DNA of 44,216 nt from positions 1 through 44,216 of the forward strand of contig CAZFXN010000018.1 of the NCBI GenBank assembly GCA_964523015.1, read 5' to 3'. How positions within the stretch are numbered: the stretch's first letter is position 1; each line of letters opens with the position of its first letter. A program made the translations under genes and the position numbers. Below the pieces are notes generated by a model, which saw only the letters and a program-made list of their open reading frames with translations, ran no database searches and had not been told where the DNA came from. Positions 16,171 to 24,099 of the stretch are shown here, in pieces. This DNA is from JAWXBT01 sp964523015 (GTDB lineage Bacteria > Bdellovibrionota_C > UBA2361 > J135).

Positions 16171-17328
16171 ATGAATTTAATACTAGATCAACTTCCAAAT
16201 AAAAAAGCTCACGGGCGTGTAGAATTTCACAAAGGCCTTAGAAACAGGGAGGTCAATAAAACAGACATTTTTCTCTGTACGTCAGTCTGTCTATCCCAAA
16301 TTTCTAAGGATCTGATCAAAGATCATAATGGAGTTGACCTAGACTCTCACCAGGCCCACCTTTTGATCGATGATATTTACTACAAACCATCTCTTGGATT
16401 TGCTTGTGCATATGAGTTTGCTGCAAATGACGAGAAAGTTTTAGTTTCTGGATGTTACTTTACTTACTCAATCCTAAAAGAAGCACTAAAACCCATCAAC
16501 AAAGAGAGAAATGTTGTTGGGTACATTGATTGTAAATGTCCAGCTGAAGAATTTCCAAAGACATTAAGAGCAAAACTTTTTGAAATTTGCTCAGATTGGT
16601 GTTTGCATATTTTGTACAATAATGGATTTAGCAGTGCGATTCCTGATGCTCAGTTTTCTCACTTTTGTAACATAGATCCTAAACATAACGCTCAAGCTGT
16701 AGAGAGTTACGTCAGTCCATTTATCTATCTGATTAAAGAATTCATTGAAGAGTTTAGTTTAGGAGAATCTTTTATTGGGGTAAAAACGGCACTAGCGGCA
16801 CAAAGGGTTAACGCTGTTCAAGGAATCGATCCAGCGGTTAAGCACAATATGGAGGGAATTTTAAGATTAGCAACAAAAGATCTTCAATTAAGAGGGATTC
16901 ATTTTACTCAGATTAAAGAGGGCACTGTGGATATGTCATTCTATGACACACCACATAACACTGCTCATAATTTCTACATGGCCTTTAAGCATCAGTTAGG
17001 ACACACATTTGCAGTAGAAAAACGACCTTCCCATGTAGCCCGAGATGAGGCGGTAAGAGATATTTTAGCAGGATTACTGAAAGATGATTATGGGGATCTA
17101 AGTAATACTGTTAAGCGTGCACAGTATGAGCGAGATCTAAGTTATATAAATTGGTTGATTGATAATAACTCTGTTGTTTCTCCTGCCGTATCTGTTATGG
17201 ATTTTGCTCGCGCTGTATATAGTCCTGCTAAACTTTTTTTAGATTCACGAAATAGTCCGACAGGGAAACTAACAATTCCAGCAATCTACATCTTACCTTA
17301 CGCACAAGAACAAGCTTTGGGATATTAA
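16171..17328 (+). CDS. Unrecognised conserved-looking protein, 385 residues
   Basis: I do not recognise this family. The product has no signal peptide or membrane segment and looks like a folded cytoplasmic protein. The N-terminal half is cysteine-rich (FLCTSVC at about 35-41, IDCKC at about 119-123, further Cys at about 139-170) and the second half contains several His-rich stretches (DTPHNTAHNFYMAFKHQLGH at about 253-272), so a metal or cluster site is conceivable. It is preceded by about 140 bp without a gene and converges with the SDR/DUF2867 gene, whose stop is 2 bp away. No Shine-Dalgarno sequence is evident. Codon use is like its neighbours. Confidence 0.6.
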   Translation: MNLILDQLPNKKAHGRVEFHKGLRNREVNKTDIFLCTSVCLSQISKDLIKDHNGVDLDSHQAHLLIDDIYYKPSLGFACAYEFAANDEKVLVSGCYFTYSILKEALKPINKERNVVGYIDCKCPAEEFPKTLRAKLFEICSDWCLHILYNNGFSSAIPDAQFSHFCNIDPKHNAQAVESYVSPFIYLIKEFIEEFSLGESFIGVKTALAAQRVNAVQGIDPAVKHNMEGILRLATKDLQLRGIHFTQIKEGTVDMSFYDTPHNTAHNFYMAFKHQLGHTFAVEKRPSHVARDEAVRDILAGLLKDDYGDLSNTVKRAQYERDLSYINWLIDNNSVVSPAVSVMDFARAVYSPAKLFLDSRNSPTGKLTIPAIYILPYAQEQALGY

Positions 17329-17330
17329 TT

Positions 17331-18782
17331 CTAAGTTGCTTTAGCAACTATCTCCGCTCGCCCCCGTATCCCGTCTAACATCCCTTCAAATACATAATTA
17401 TGAAGCGGCAATACACAATACCAATATAGTTTTCCCCAAAAACCGCTTGGCCAAAAACAAGCCTTCATAATAAGAACTGAGACAGCACCTTTTTCAGTAA
17501 TGTCAAAGATCAACATAGCTTGACCGGGAAGCTTCATTTCAGCACGAAAAGCTATATGCTTATTAGTGATTAACCTTTCAACTCTCCAAAAATCTACGGT
17601 ATCACCAACAGAAAGATTATCTGGATGCGGGCGACCGCGTCGCATTCCAACTCCACCTATCAACCAATCCATAGAAGCTCTAAGCTGCCACAGCCAATCA
17701 GCATGAAACCATCCAGTAGATCCACCCACTGATTTTAGTATTTTAAAGATCTTCTCCGGCGATGCATCAATTTCCAATCGTCTTTCATCTACAAAAGATA
17801 GCCCTTTATAATTCATTATCTCAGCAGCTTTACTTGTTGTTGCATCTGTCCAGCGACTCTCGTAAGTTCCTGCTTTCTGTTTAGCTAAGGCTAATGAAAC
17901 CGCATCCCTATAAGTAATCGGATCAACTTTTATCCATTTACGAATTCTAAAGTCATGACAGATAACATCATTACGTAAACTTTCAACAAGTGTCTTAGCT
18001 AGACCAATCGGCACTGAAGTTACAAGATTTAACCAGTAACTAGAAATTCTTGGTGAAAGAATTGGTACTGGGATTATCGTTACTTTTTGTCCGATAACTT
18101 CACCGCATTGCCTAAGCATATCAGCATAAGTAAGCACCTCTCCGCTTCCGACATCTAGGATCTGACCAATAGATCTTGGCTCATTAATTACACCAATTAA
18201 ATACTGAACTAATTGCCTTATTGATATAGGTTCACATTTAGAACTTACCCATCTAGGACAGATCATAATCGGTAGTTTATGAACAAGATCTTTTATGATC
18301 TCAAAGGAGGCACTTCCAGATCCAATAACAATTGCAGATCGCAGTTCAGTCACTGGAACTGATGTCGATCTTAAAGCATCTCCTGTATCTTGACGGCTTT
18401 GTAAATGCTTTGAAAGGCCCATACCAGTAGAGCCTAAGCCACCTAAATAGATTATTCTTTTTACTCCTTGCCTCTCACATGCTTCTGCAAAATTCTTAGC
18501 ACACTGAATATCGTGCTTGGCAAAGGACTTTCCTGAGGAGGTCATTGAATGAATCAAATAAAAAGCAACATCTATCCCTGATAACGCCCTATCAAGAGAT
18601 TCAGGCATCAAAGCGTCTCCCTGTACAATCTCAATACCTTTCCAATTGCGTCGTTCTAACTTTTCAGGATCCCGCGCCATCCCAACAACATTACGAAATC
18701 CAGCCTTTTGTAGGTCTGGAGTAAGCCGGCCTCCAATGTACCCACTTGCTCCTGTCACCAAAATTTTGAGATCTTTACTCAA
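17331..18782 (-). CDS. SDR-family NAD(P)-binding protein with C-terminal DUF2867
   Basis: A 483-residue two-domain protein. Residues 5-300 are an atypical SDR/NmrA-like Rossmann domain (ILVTGASGYIGGRL at the N terminus, YLGGLGSTG, ELRSAIVIGSGSASFE). Residues about 325-480 match DUF2867, an SRPBCC-like ligand-binding domain (FVDERRLEIDASPEKIFKIL, GDTVDFWRVE, GFWGKLYWYCVLPLHNYVFEGM). The combination is known in many bacteria, but its substrate is not. It probably acts in the cytoplasm. It may share a transcript with rsmG, which lies 73 bp upstream on the same strand. Confidence 0.8.
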   Translation of the reverse strand: MSKDLKILVTGASGYIGGRLTPDLQKAGFRNVVGMARDPEKLERRNWKGIEIVQGDALMPESLDRALSGIDVAFYLIHSMTSSGKSFAKHDIQCAKNFAEACERQGVKRIIYLGGLGSTGMGLSKHLQSRQDTGDALRSTSVPVTELRSAIVIGSGSASFEIIKDLVHKLPIMICPRWVSSKCEPISIRQLVQYLIGVINEPRSIGQILDVGSGEVLTYADMLRQCGEVIGQKVTIIPVPILSPRISSYWLNLVTSVPIGLAKTLVESLRNDVICHDFRIRKWIKVDPITYRDAVSLALAKQKAGTYESRWTDATTSKAAEIMNYKGLSFVDERRLEIDASPEKIFKILKSVGGSTGWFHADWLWQLRASMDWLIGGVGMRRGRPHPDNLSVGDTVDFWRVERLITNKHIAFRAEMKLPGQAMLIFDITEKGAVSVLIMKACFWPSGFWGKLYWYCVLPLHNYVFEGMLDGIRGRAEIVAKAT

Positions 18783-18855
18783 TTAGGAATCTCCCAATAC
18801 GTTACAGATGATGTAATTAATGTAGCTTTAGTGTAAAGCCTTATTTAAATGGATA

Positions 18856-19497
18856 CTAGGCTTGTCTTATCTCAACTAGCGTTTTCTTAGGTTTACTAAG
18901 ATCGTAATTAGTGGACTTAAACACAGTAAGTTTATTCTTTTCTAATACTTGGGGATCTAGCAGTTCGGACTCCTCACCACTCATTAAAAACAGTGGGGCA
19001 TCTTCATGTACGAGATAGTGGCAATATCCGAAGAATTTTTTTGCCGGACTAAATGCACGGGAGATTGAGAAATACTCCTGATATATCGGAACGATCTCCT
19101 CTCCTTGAAGTTCTTCAATAGCTCTAATGTAAACTGTCACATTTGTTAAGCTCAGTGTTTTGATTGCTTCTTTTAAAAAGATGGCGCTCTTCTCTTTAGG
19201 TTCGATCAGATGGGCCTCTCTATCTGGCCAGATCATAGCTAATATCAATCCTGGGAATCCAGCTCCAGATCCGACATCAATAAAAGCTTCTGATTGTGGT
19301 AGGCATTTTGCCGCCAACAAGGAGTCGTGCACATGATTAAGTGCTATCTCATCAACTGATTTACTACCTGTAAGATTTACTTTCTGATTCCACTTATCAA
19401 GTAGGATACAAAAGTCCTTTATCTTTGAAACGGCAGCTTCTGAAGCAGAAAGGGCAGTAAGCTCAGTTTGAACAACAGCCGGTATAATAAAGTCCAT
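18856..19497 (-). CDS. rsmG: 16S rRNA (guanine-N7)-methyltransferase RsmG
   Basis: Methylates G527 (E. coli numbering) of 16S rRNA with S-adenosylmethionine. The family signature is NLTG...VDEIALNHVHDSLLA followed by the SAM-binding motif FIDVGSGAGFPGLILA, LIEPKEKSAIFLKE and the basic C terminus. The 213-residue length is typical. In many bacteria rsmG follows mnmG near the replication origin; here it lies about 9.8 kb from mnmG on the same strand, with accessory genes and an RNase III island between them. Confidence 0.93.
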   Translation of the reverse strand: MDFIIPAVVQTELTALSASEAAVSKIKDFCILLDKWNQKVNLTGSKSVDEIALNHVHDSLLAAKCLPQSEAFIDVGSGAGFPGLILAMIWPDREAHLIEPKEKSAIFLKEAIKTLSLTNVTVYIRAIEELQGEEIVPIYQEYFSISRAFSPAKKFFGYCHYLVHEDAPLFLMSGEESELLDPQVLEKNKLTVFKSTNYDLSKPKKTLVEIRQA

Positions 19498-19773
19498 AAT
19501 AATGATTATCGAACGTGGACTGAAAAAAATTAATCAAAAACTCAATAAAATATCTAATAAATGGGGAATAAATTCAAGACTTCTTTTATCTAGGAGGAGG
19601 GGGCACAGTAGATTTCAAACATTATTTTATTTATGTCATACTGATGCTTTTAAGGGTTGTCATTGTATTTTCTTCAACTATCATGGCGCTGTGTGTCCCA
19701 ATTTGCTTGATTAGGAATTGGAATTAGCTTAAAAGTTACCACCGTTTTTAAATAAGTCTTTTATCGAGAAGAT

Positions 19774-20211
19774 ATGGCTAGACGAGATACTGAAACAAAA
19801 ATATACGATTACAATTTGTTCACTGAGACTACTCGTAGTGTAAAGATATCTGTCATTCCTGTGTACCATGAGGACCAGTCCGATCCAGAACGTAACTTAT
19901 ATGTTTTTACTTACACCGTTACAATTGAAAACACTGGTGATGAAATTTCTCAGTTAATTAATCGACACTGGATAGTTTGCTCTGCTGGTATTCAATGTGC
20001 TGATGTAAAAGGCGAGGGGGTAGTTGGAGATCAGCCGATATTGCTCCCTGGTGAAGTTTATCGATACACAAGTGGTACAAGCATTAACGATCCTGTGGGC
20101 TCTATGTGGGGTTCTTATACTTTTCAAACAGAGACTGGGGAATTCTTCGATGTTTCAATACCTAAGTTTGAGCTTATATGTACCGGAATTCCTGATTCGC
20201 TACTTAATTAG
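19774..20211 (+). CDS. apaG: ApaG domain protein
   Basis: A small 145-residue all-beta (FN3-like) protein of the ApaG family, historically linked to Co2+/Mg2+ resistance and found fused to F-box proteins in eukaryotes; its biochemical role is unclear. Motifs: YVFTYTVTIENTGDEISQLINRHWIVCSA, GEGVVGDQPILLPGEVYRYTSGT and MWGSYTF. Cytoplasmic. The preceding 276 bp contain no convincing gene. It converges with the small unknown gene at 20230. Confidence 0.92.
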   Translation: MARRDTETKIYDYNLFTETTRSVKISVIPVYHEDQSDPERNLYVFTYTVTIENTGDEISQLINRHWIVCSAGIQCADVKGEGVVGDQPILLPGEVYRYTSGTSINDPVGSMWGSYTFQTETGEFFDVSIPKFELICTGIPDSLLN

Positions 20212-20229
20212 AATCAAAGATCTGTAATT

Positions 20230-20553
20230 TTATAATCCAAGTAATTCACGAAAAATGGTAACTGTACTTTTACGTCTACGTCGTAACAGATCAGCAACTG
20301 GCTGAAGATCAACATCTGGCTCACAAGACTCTTCAACAATATCTTCAATTACACCGAATCTTTTTCTTACAAATTCTGAAGTACTTTGGCGTTTACGTTT
20401 CTCTGGACGATAAGAATTAGCTATGTGACTCGATTCAGAAATATCAATCTCTACAATCTGATCATTCCAATCTTTAAGTCTGCCTTTGGCATCACTATTG
20501 GCACAAAAACCGCCACCATTTTCGAAGTTGGAGTAATTCAAGCTCTCTTTCAT
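20230..20553 (-). CDS. Small hypothetical protein
   Basis: A 107-residue hydrophilic product with no recognised domain. It has an acidic N-terminal half, an Arg/Lys-rich middle (RPEKRKRQSTSEFVRKRF) and a basic tail (LLRRRRKSTVTIFRELLGL) that could form an amphipathic helix. I choose the ATG at 20553, with AAGG eight bases upstream, over the in-frame GTG two codons before. Whether it is translated is uncertain; the good ribosome site and the close, non-overlapping fit to apaG argue for it. Confidence 0.5.
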   Translation of the reverse strand: MKESLNYSNFENGGGFCANSDAKGRLKDWNDQIVEIDISESSHIANSYRPEKRKRQSTSEFVRKRFGVIEDIVEESCEPDVDLQPVADLLRRRRKSTVTIFRELLGL

Positions 20554-20720
20554 ATTCACTACCTTGTAAGTTCAAACTGAAATTTAGTATCGCCAACATC
20601 TACTCCATTAAGGACTTGCAAACATTGTGCCGCCAAGTGCCTAATAAGATTTGAATTATGTCACCAAAAAAGTCGATTTTATGGTAGTTTTTCGGGGGAT
20701 CTGTAGGAAATATTCGTAAT

Positions 20721-20742
20721 AAACCTCTAATTTGAGGGGTTT
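20721..20742 (-). terminator. Possible weak terminator after the RlmI-like gene
   Basis: AAACCTC (20721-20727) pairs imperfectly with GAGGGGTTT (20734-20742). Read on the minus strand the hairpin runs into TTTATTA. It lies just downstream of the reverse-strand methyltransferase gene. Confidence 0.35.
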
Positions 20743-20764
20743 GACTTAAGAGTTACTCAACTAC

Positions 20765-21961
20765 TTATTCAACGCCGATCATGGCAAACTTAAGGTAACA
20801 GAGGTCTGAACAGGCTAGTGGATACGGATGATCCTCAGGCTGACCGTAGAGTCCTATCAGGGTTCCTCGTCGTCTAGTAGTCGATAGAGCTTCTTGGCAG
20901 ATCTCTAAAAACATACCCTGATCAATATGACTCGAGCACGACGAAGTAGCAATTATGCCACCTTTGGCTACGGCTAAGAGAGCTGCGGTAAAAAGTCTAT
21001 GATAACTTTTCTTTGCATCCTCAACTGAATCAGCAGAGTGGGCAAATGATGGAGGATCTACGATAACAACATCCCAAATTAGTTTTTTAGATTTAGCATC
21101 TTCTAAAAATGAAAATGCATCTTCGGCAATTCCATCGTGAAGCTTTGGATCTAAATTATTTAAGATCCAATTTTCATTGGCAGCCGCTATGGCAGGTTTA
21201 GCCAGATCCATCGTTGTGACTTTTGTAGCGCCATTAATACCTGCATAGATTGAAAATCCTCCAGTATAACCAAAAAGATTCAGGACGGTTTTGTTTTTTG
21301 TAAGTTTTCCTATGCGCTGCCTGTTCTCTCTTTGATCTAAGAAAAACCCTGTTTTTTGCCCTTTAATAATATCAACAGAGAATTTTACTCCATTCTCTAA
21401 AAACAATGTGGCGTCACTCGGAAGATCTCCGATAAGAGCCTCTCCAGTGCCATCCTCATTGCGTCGCGCTTTTCGGTAAACTTTTTTTAAATGTAAGGAT
21501 TTGGAAATTATCTCTGCTATGCCCTTAGCTTGATAAAAATTCCTTGGTCCGGCACCATCAAATTGCATCACTGCCGTATCACCATACACATCACAAACTA
21601 GACCTGGCAGCCCATCCCCCTCACCATTAATAAGTCGAAAGCCAGTTGTTCGATCATCAAAGAGAAGTCGTCTTAACGAAATTGCATTTTCTATTCTTTT
21701 TATAATAAGTGCGTCATCAATGTTTTCCTTACCAAGCGCAAATACTCTAAAGGCCAAGGGAGATTCAGGATCATAAAAACCCTTAGCTAAAATTTCACCA
21801 GTCTTATCCTTTAAAATAGCTAAGCTGCCGGAATCCGCTTTTGGTAATTTTTCAAGGTAATGCGAAAAGATCCACGGGTATCCACGCTTAAGATTTCTAA
21901 CTCTATCTTTGGCTAAGACAAGGTGAACTGGCTTTTTTTCAGAGTTTTTATATAGATTCAT
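20765..21961 (-). CDS. rlmI: RlmI-like 23S rRNA (cytosine-C5) methyltransferase
   Basis: A class I SAM-dependent RNA methyltransferase of the RlmI/YccW group, which makes m5C1962 in E. coli 23S rRNA. The N-terminal PUA-like domain includes RNLKRGYPWIFSHYLEKL. The catalytic domain has RLINGEGDGLPGLVCDVYGD, KTGFFLDQRENR, the SAM loop LNLFGYTGGFSIYA and the DPPSFA motif, with the catalytic cysteine probably in TSSCSSH. The 398-residue length is normal. The exact target base cannot be read from sequence. The RNase III island begins about 60 bp upstream of its start, in divergent orientation. Confidence 0.88.
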   Translation of the reverse strand: MNLYKNSEKKPVHLVLAKDRVRNLKRGYPWIFSHYLEKLPKADSGSLAILKDKTGEILAKGFYDPESPLAFRVFALGKENIDDALIIKRIENAISLRRLLFDDRTTGFRLINGEGDGLPGLVCDVYGDTAVMQFDGAGPRNFYQAKGIAEIISKSLHLKKVYRKARRNEDGTGEALIGDLPSDATLFLENGVKFSVDIIKGQKTGFFLDQRENRQRIGKLTKNKTVLNLFGYTGGFSIYAGINGATKVTTMDLAKPAIAAANENWILNNLDPKLHDGIAEDAFSFLEDAKSKKLIWDVVIVDPPSFAHSADSVEDAKKSYHRLFTAALLAVAKGGIIATSSCSSHIDQGMFLEICQEALSTTRRRGTLIGLYGQPEDHPYPLACSDLCYLKFAMIGVE

Positions 21962-22022
21962 GGGCGACTATTTATATCACTTAATATAATTTGAGCAATT
22001 TAGGTGAATTTAGATCGAAGCC

Positions 22023-22035
22023 GTGGTATTACCAC
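22023..22035. repeat. Left palindrome of the RNase III island
   Basis: GTGGTATTACCAC is a perfect 5-bp inverted repeat with an ATT loop, mirrored by GTAGTAATACTAC at 23075-23087. Confidence 0.5.
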
Positions 22036-22074
22036 CTCAGGGAAGCGTAGTAGTAGATTAGGTTTTAAGCGGAG

Positions 22075-22222
22075 GCGCACAGCTTGGAGATAGTGCTTCC
22101 GCGGGGCACGTTCGAGAGGGCTCCTGCCCTCTCTTCACTGGAGAAAATGAAAAAATACCATCCTTGATACTTTTTCATTTTCTCTTTACGCCCCGCGGAA
22201 GCACTATCTCCAAGCTGTGCGC
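22075..22222 (+). ncRNA. Giant Y-shaped foldback upstream of the RNase III-like gene
   Basis: The 33-bp left arm (22075-22107, starting GCGCACAGC and ending GCGGGGC) is perfectly complementary to the right arm (22190-22222). The 82-nt interior holds two more hairpins. Hairpin 1 is an 8-bp perfect stem (22114-22121 with 22126-22133, GAGAGGGC and loop TCCT). Hairpin 2 is a 17-bp stem with one mismatch (22141-22157 with 22168-22184, starting GAGAAAATG). As RNA this folds into a three-way junction with a long double-stranded stalk, an ideal RNase III substrate. The RNase III-like start codon lies 68 bases downstream, so it may be that gene's leader. It could instead be a separate RNA or a DNA cruciform; transcription is not proven. 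Confidence 0.7.
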
Positions 22223-22289
22223 TTACCTGTAGTTTTTCCCACATCCCGTCAGCGGCCATACCGTCATAGACGGAGAAGCGAGCAACATC

Positions 22290-23030
22290 ATGGCACAGAG
22301 AACCGATTACCCTCGGTTGGAGTCAAGGCTTGGGTATCGGTTCAAAAACCGTGCTCACCTTATTCATGCCCTTAGTCCATCAGCCAAACTGGAATCCCGA
22401 TTCCAAGTTCTAGAATTCGAAGGAGATGGTGCTCTCAGATACGTACTGCCAAAACTATTGGCAAAACGGTATCCAGAGGTAGCTAACAGTCCTGGTGAGC
22501 TTAGTAGGATGTACCACCTACTAAGTTGCAATGAGTCTCTGGCCCACATGGCATTGCGCCTGCAACTGCTGCGCTATGTCAAAGGTGGCAATTCAGCATC
22601 CTTCAGGGCGATTAAGCCACTGGCCGACGTTGTTGAGTCTATCATCGGGGCAGTTGATGCGGATGGTGGAATCGAGGCAGTCGAACAGGTCTGTAAAAAG
22701 ATCTTCAGGCTCGACATTGAACTTGTCAGGTTCGATCGACCGATGGACATCCTCACTCGCTTAGCAGCGAAAGAGGGACTTGGAAGGATTGAATACAGGG
22801 TCATTCCGACAGCTGATAGCGGTCAAGCAGGTGGACACGTTTGCGTTCTCAAGATTGGCCAAACAGTTCGATCTGACAACGGATCTGGATTCACTTCCGA
22901 ATGGGCAACTAGAGCAGCTGCAGCAATTGCCCTTCTTGTTCTCTTTCCTGGACGGTTTTCAACTGACCTTAAGAACTTCCGCTGGACCCTGAGACAATCG
23001 AATCTGAACGGCTCAGGAAACAGTCACTGA
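22290..23030 (+). CDS. Ribonuclease III-like protein
   Basis: A 246-residue double-stranded-RNA endonuclease homologue. Residues 8-140 are the RNase III domain: LESRLGYRFKN, the metal-binding Glu42 and Asp46 in LEFEGDG, Glu70 in SPGELSRM, and Asp113 and Glu116 in LADVVESIIGA. Residues 150-220 resemble a dsRNA-binding domain ending GSGFTSEWATRAAAAIALL, but the usual lysines of its second helix are missing. The ERLEF signature reads QVLEF and the THxS block is lost, so it is divergent but keeps its catalytic carboxylates. G+C and codon use differ clearly from the neighbours, suggesting transfer. It is the only gene behind the giant foldback. It may be an accessory enzyme or the only rnc gene; the rest of the genome would decide. 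The ribosome site is weak. Confidence 0.85.
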   Translation: MAQRTDYPRLESRLGYRFKNRAHLIHALSPSAKLESRFQVLEFEGDGALRYVLPKLLAKRYPEVANSPGELSRMYHLLSCNESLAHMALRLQLLRYVKGGNSASFRAIKPLADVVESIIGAVDADGGIEAVEQVCKKIFRLDIELVRFDRPMDILTRLAAKEGLGRIEYRVIPTADSGQAGGHVCVLKIGQTVRSDNGSGFTSEWATRAAAAIALLVLFPGRFSTDLKNFRWTLRQSNLNGSGNSH

Positions 23031-23039
23031 AGTTCTGAT

Positions 23040-23052
23040 AAGAGAGGGCAGG
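23040..23052 (+). repeat. 13-nt sequence complementary to foldback hairpin 1
   Basis: AAGAGAGGGCAGG, ten bases after the RNase III stop, is the exact reverse complement of 22123-22135 in the loop and 3' arm of hairpin 1. It could pair in trans or between the mRNA ends. Confidence 0.5.
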
Positions 23053-23074
23053 CGAAAGCTTGAAAGGTTCAAAG

Positions 23075-23087
23075 GTAGTAATACTAC
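23075..23087. repeat. Right palindrome of the RNase III island
   Basis: GTAGTAATACTAC forms a perfect 5-bp inverted repeat with a 3-base loop. Its reverse complement matches the left palindrome at 11 of 13 positions. Confidence 0.5.
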
Positions 23088-23152
23088 TTCTGCGCTCCCT
23101 CCAAATTATTAACCTTGTTTCTGCACAGAAAGCTCCGTGATATAAACCCAAA

Positions 23153-24085
23153 ATGGAAATCATAGTAGATCGATTGATCCCACTTTATGCCTTAGCATTG
23201 CTCGGTTTTCTTGCTGGTAAATTATTGGCTGTTAAAAAAGAGACGATCGCCCCAATACTAATCTATATCCTTAGCCCATCTGTCGTTTTCTTTGCAGTAC
23301 TTGATGCAACACTTGATGCCCGTATTTTTTACTTACCAGTTTTATCATTTTCAATTGGCACATTAATTTGTGTTATCTCTTATTTAGCATCTAAACCGTT
23401 TTTTAAAGATTCCACTAGAAATCTTATCGGCTTTGCTAGTGGAGATGCCAATGCTGGATATTTTGGAATTCCGATCGCCCTTGCTCTTTTTGGAACATCA
23501 CTGTTGCCACCGTACATAATGCTCGTCTTTGGACTTATGATCTACGAAAATACAGTTGGATATTATGTAACAGCTCGTGGTAATTTTGATCATAAAGAAT
23601 CACTAAAAAGAATCATCAAACTTCCAACTCTTTATGCTTTCTTCACTGGGCTTATATTAAACTACTATAATATTAAAGCGATTGATGCCTGGGCTGATAT
23701 TGGAGGAAGTCTAAGAGGTGCTTACACGACACTAGGAATGATGATTATTGGGCTTGGAATTGCATCACTCAAAAAATTTACAATTGATTGGTCTTTAGTT
23801 TCATTTTTATTTTTAAGTAAGTTTATTCTTTGGCTAGTTGTAACAATCGCAATAATAGTTATTGATCAGAACTCTTTTCAAATCATTAACCCAAATCTAT
23901 TTCCGATTCTTATATTTTTTTCATCCTTGCCTCTTGCAGCAAATACAGTAACATTCGCGGCCGAACTAAGAGTCGAACCTGAAAAAGCGGCTGTCGTTGT
24001 GCTAGTAAGTACTGTTATTGCCACCCTTTATATCCCTTTCATCCATCAAAATTACGACAAGATTGCACTCCTATTTGGGTTTTAA
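23153..24085 (+). CDS. AEC family (auxin efflux carrier-like) permease
   Basis: An inner-membrane secondary transporter of 310 residues with about ten hydrophobic segments in two halves. The N-terminal half has LLGFLAGKLLAVKKETI...ILSPSVVFFAVL and GDANAGYFGIPIALALFG. The second half has TTLGMMIIGLGIA and a final ANTVTFAAELRVEPEKAAVVVLVSTVIA, all typical of AEC carriers exporting or importing small organic acids or amino-acid-like compounds. The substrate cannot be inferred. It is 15 bp upstream of a solute-binding protein gene, with which it could be co-transcribed although AEC carriers are not known to need one. Confidence 0.88.
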   Translation: MEIIVDRLIPLYALALLGFLAGKLLAVKKETIAPILIYILSPSVVFFAVLDATLDARIFYLPVLSFSIGTLICVISYLASKPFFKDSTRNLIGFASGDANAGYFGIPIALALFGTSLLPPYIMLVFGLMIYENTVGYYVTARGNFDHKESLKRIIKLPTLYAFFTGLILNYYNIKAIDAWADIGGSLRGAYTTLGMMIIGLGIASLKKFTIDWSLVSFLFLSKFILWLVVTIAIIVIDQNSFQIINPNLFPILIFFSSLPLAANTVTFAAELRVEPEKAAVVVLVSTVIATLYIPFIHQNYDKIALLFGF

Positions 24086-24099
24086 TATGCTACTGACTT

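Larger units (their letters stand above)
22023..23087 (+). mobile_element. Putative RNase III island
   Basis: A segment with clearly higher G+C than both flanks, holding one long structured foldback and one RNase III-like gene, wedged between rlmI and an AEC permease gene. Near its ends lie two 13-bp palindromes (22023-22035 and 23075-23087) that match at 11 of 13 positions in inverted orientation, the two differences being a compensatory base pair. No transposase or integrase is present, so mobility is inferred only from composition and these end-like palindromes. Exact borders are unknown. Confidence 0.4.

Noticed and set aside
19502..19714. Open frame of 70 codons between rsmG and apaG
   Set aside because: It starts four bases after the divergent rsmG start, the product has no family-like pattern and no ribosome site is present.
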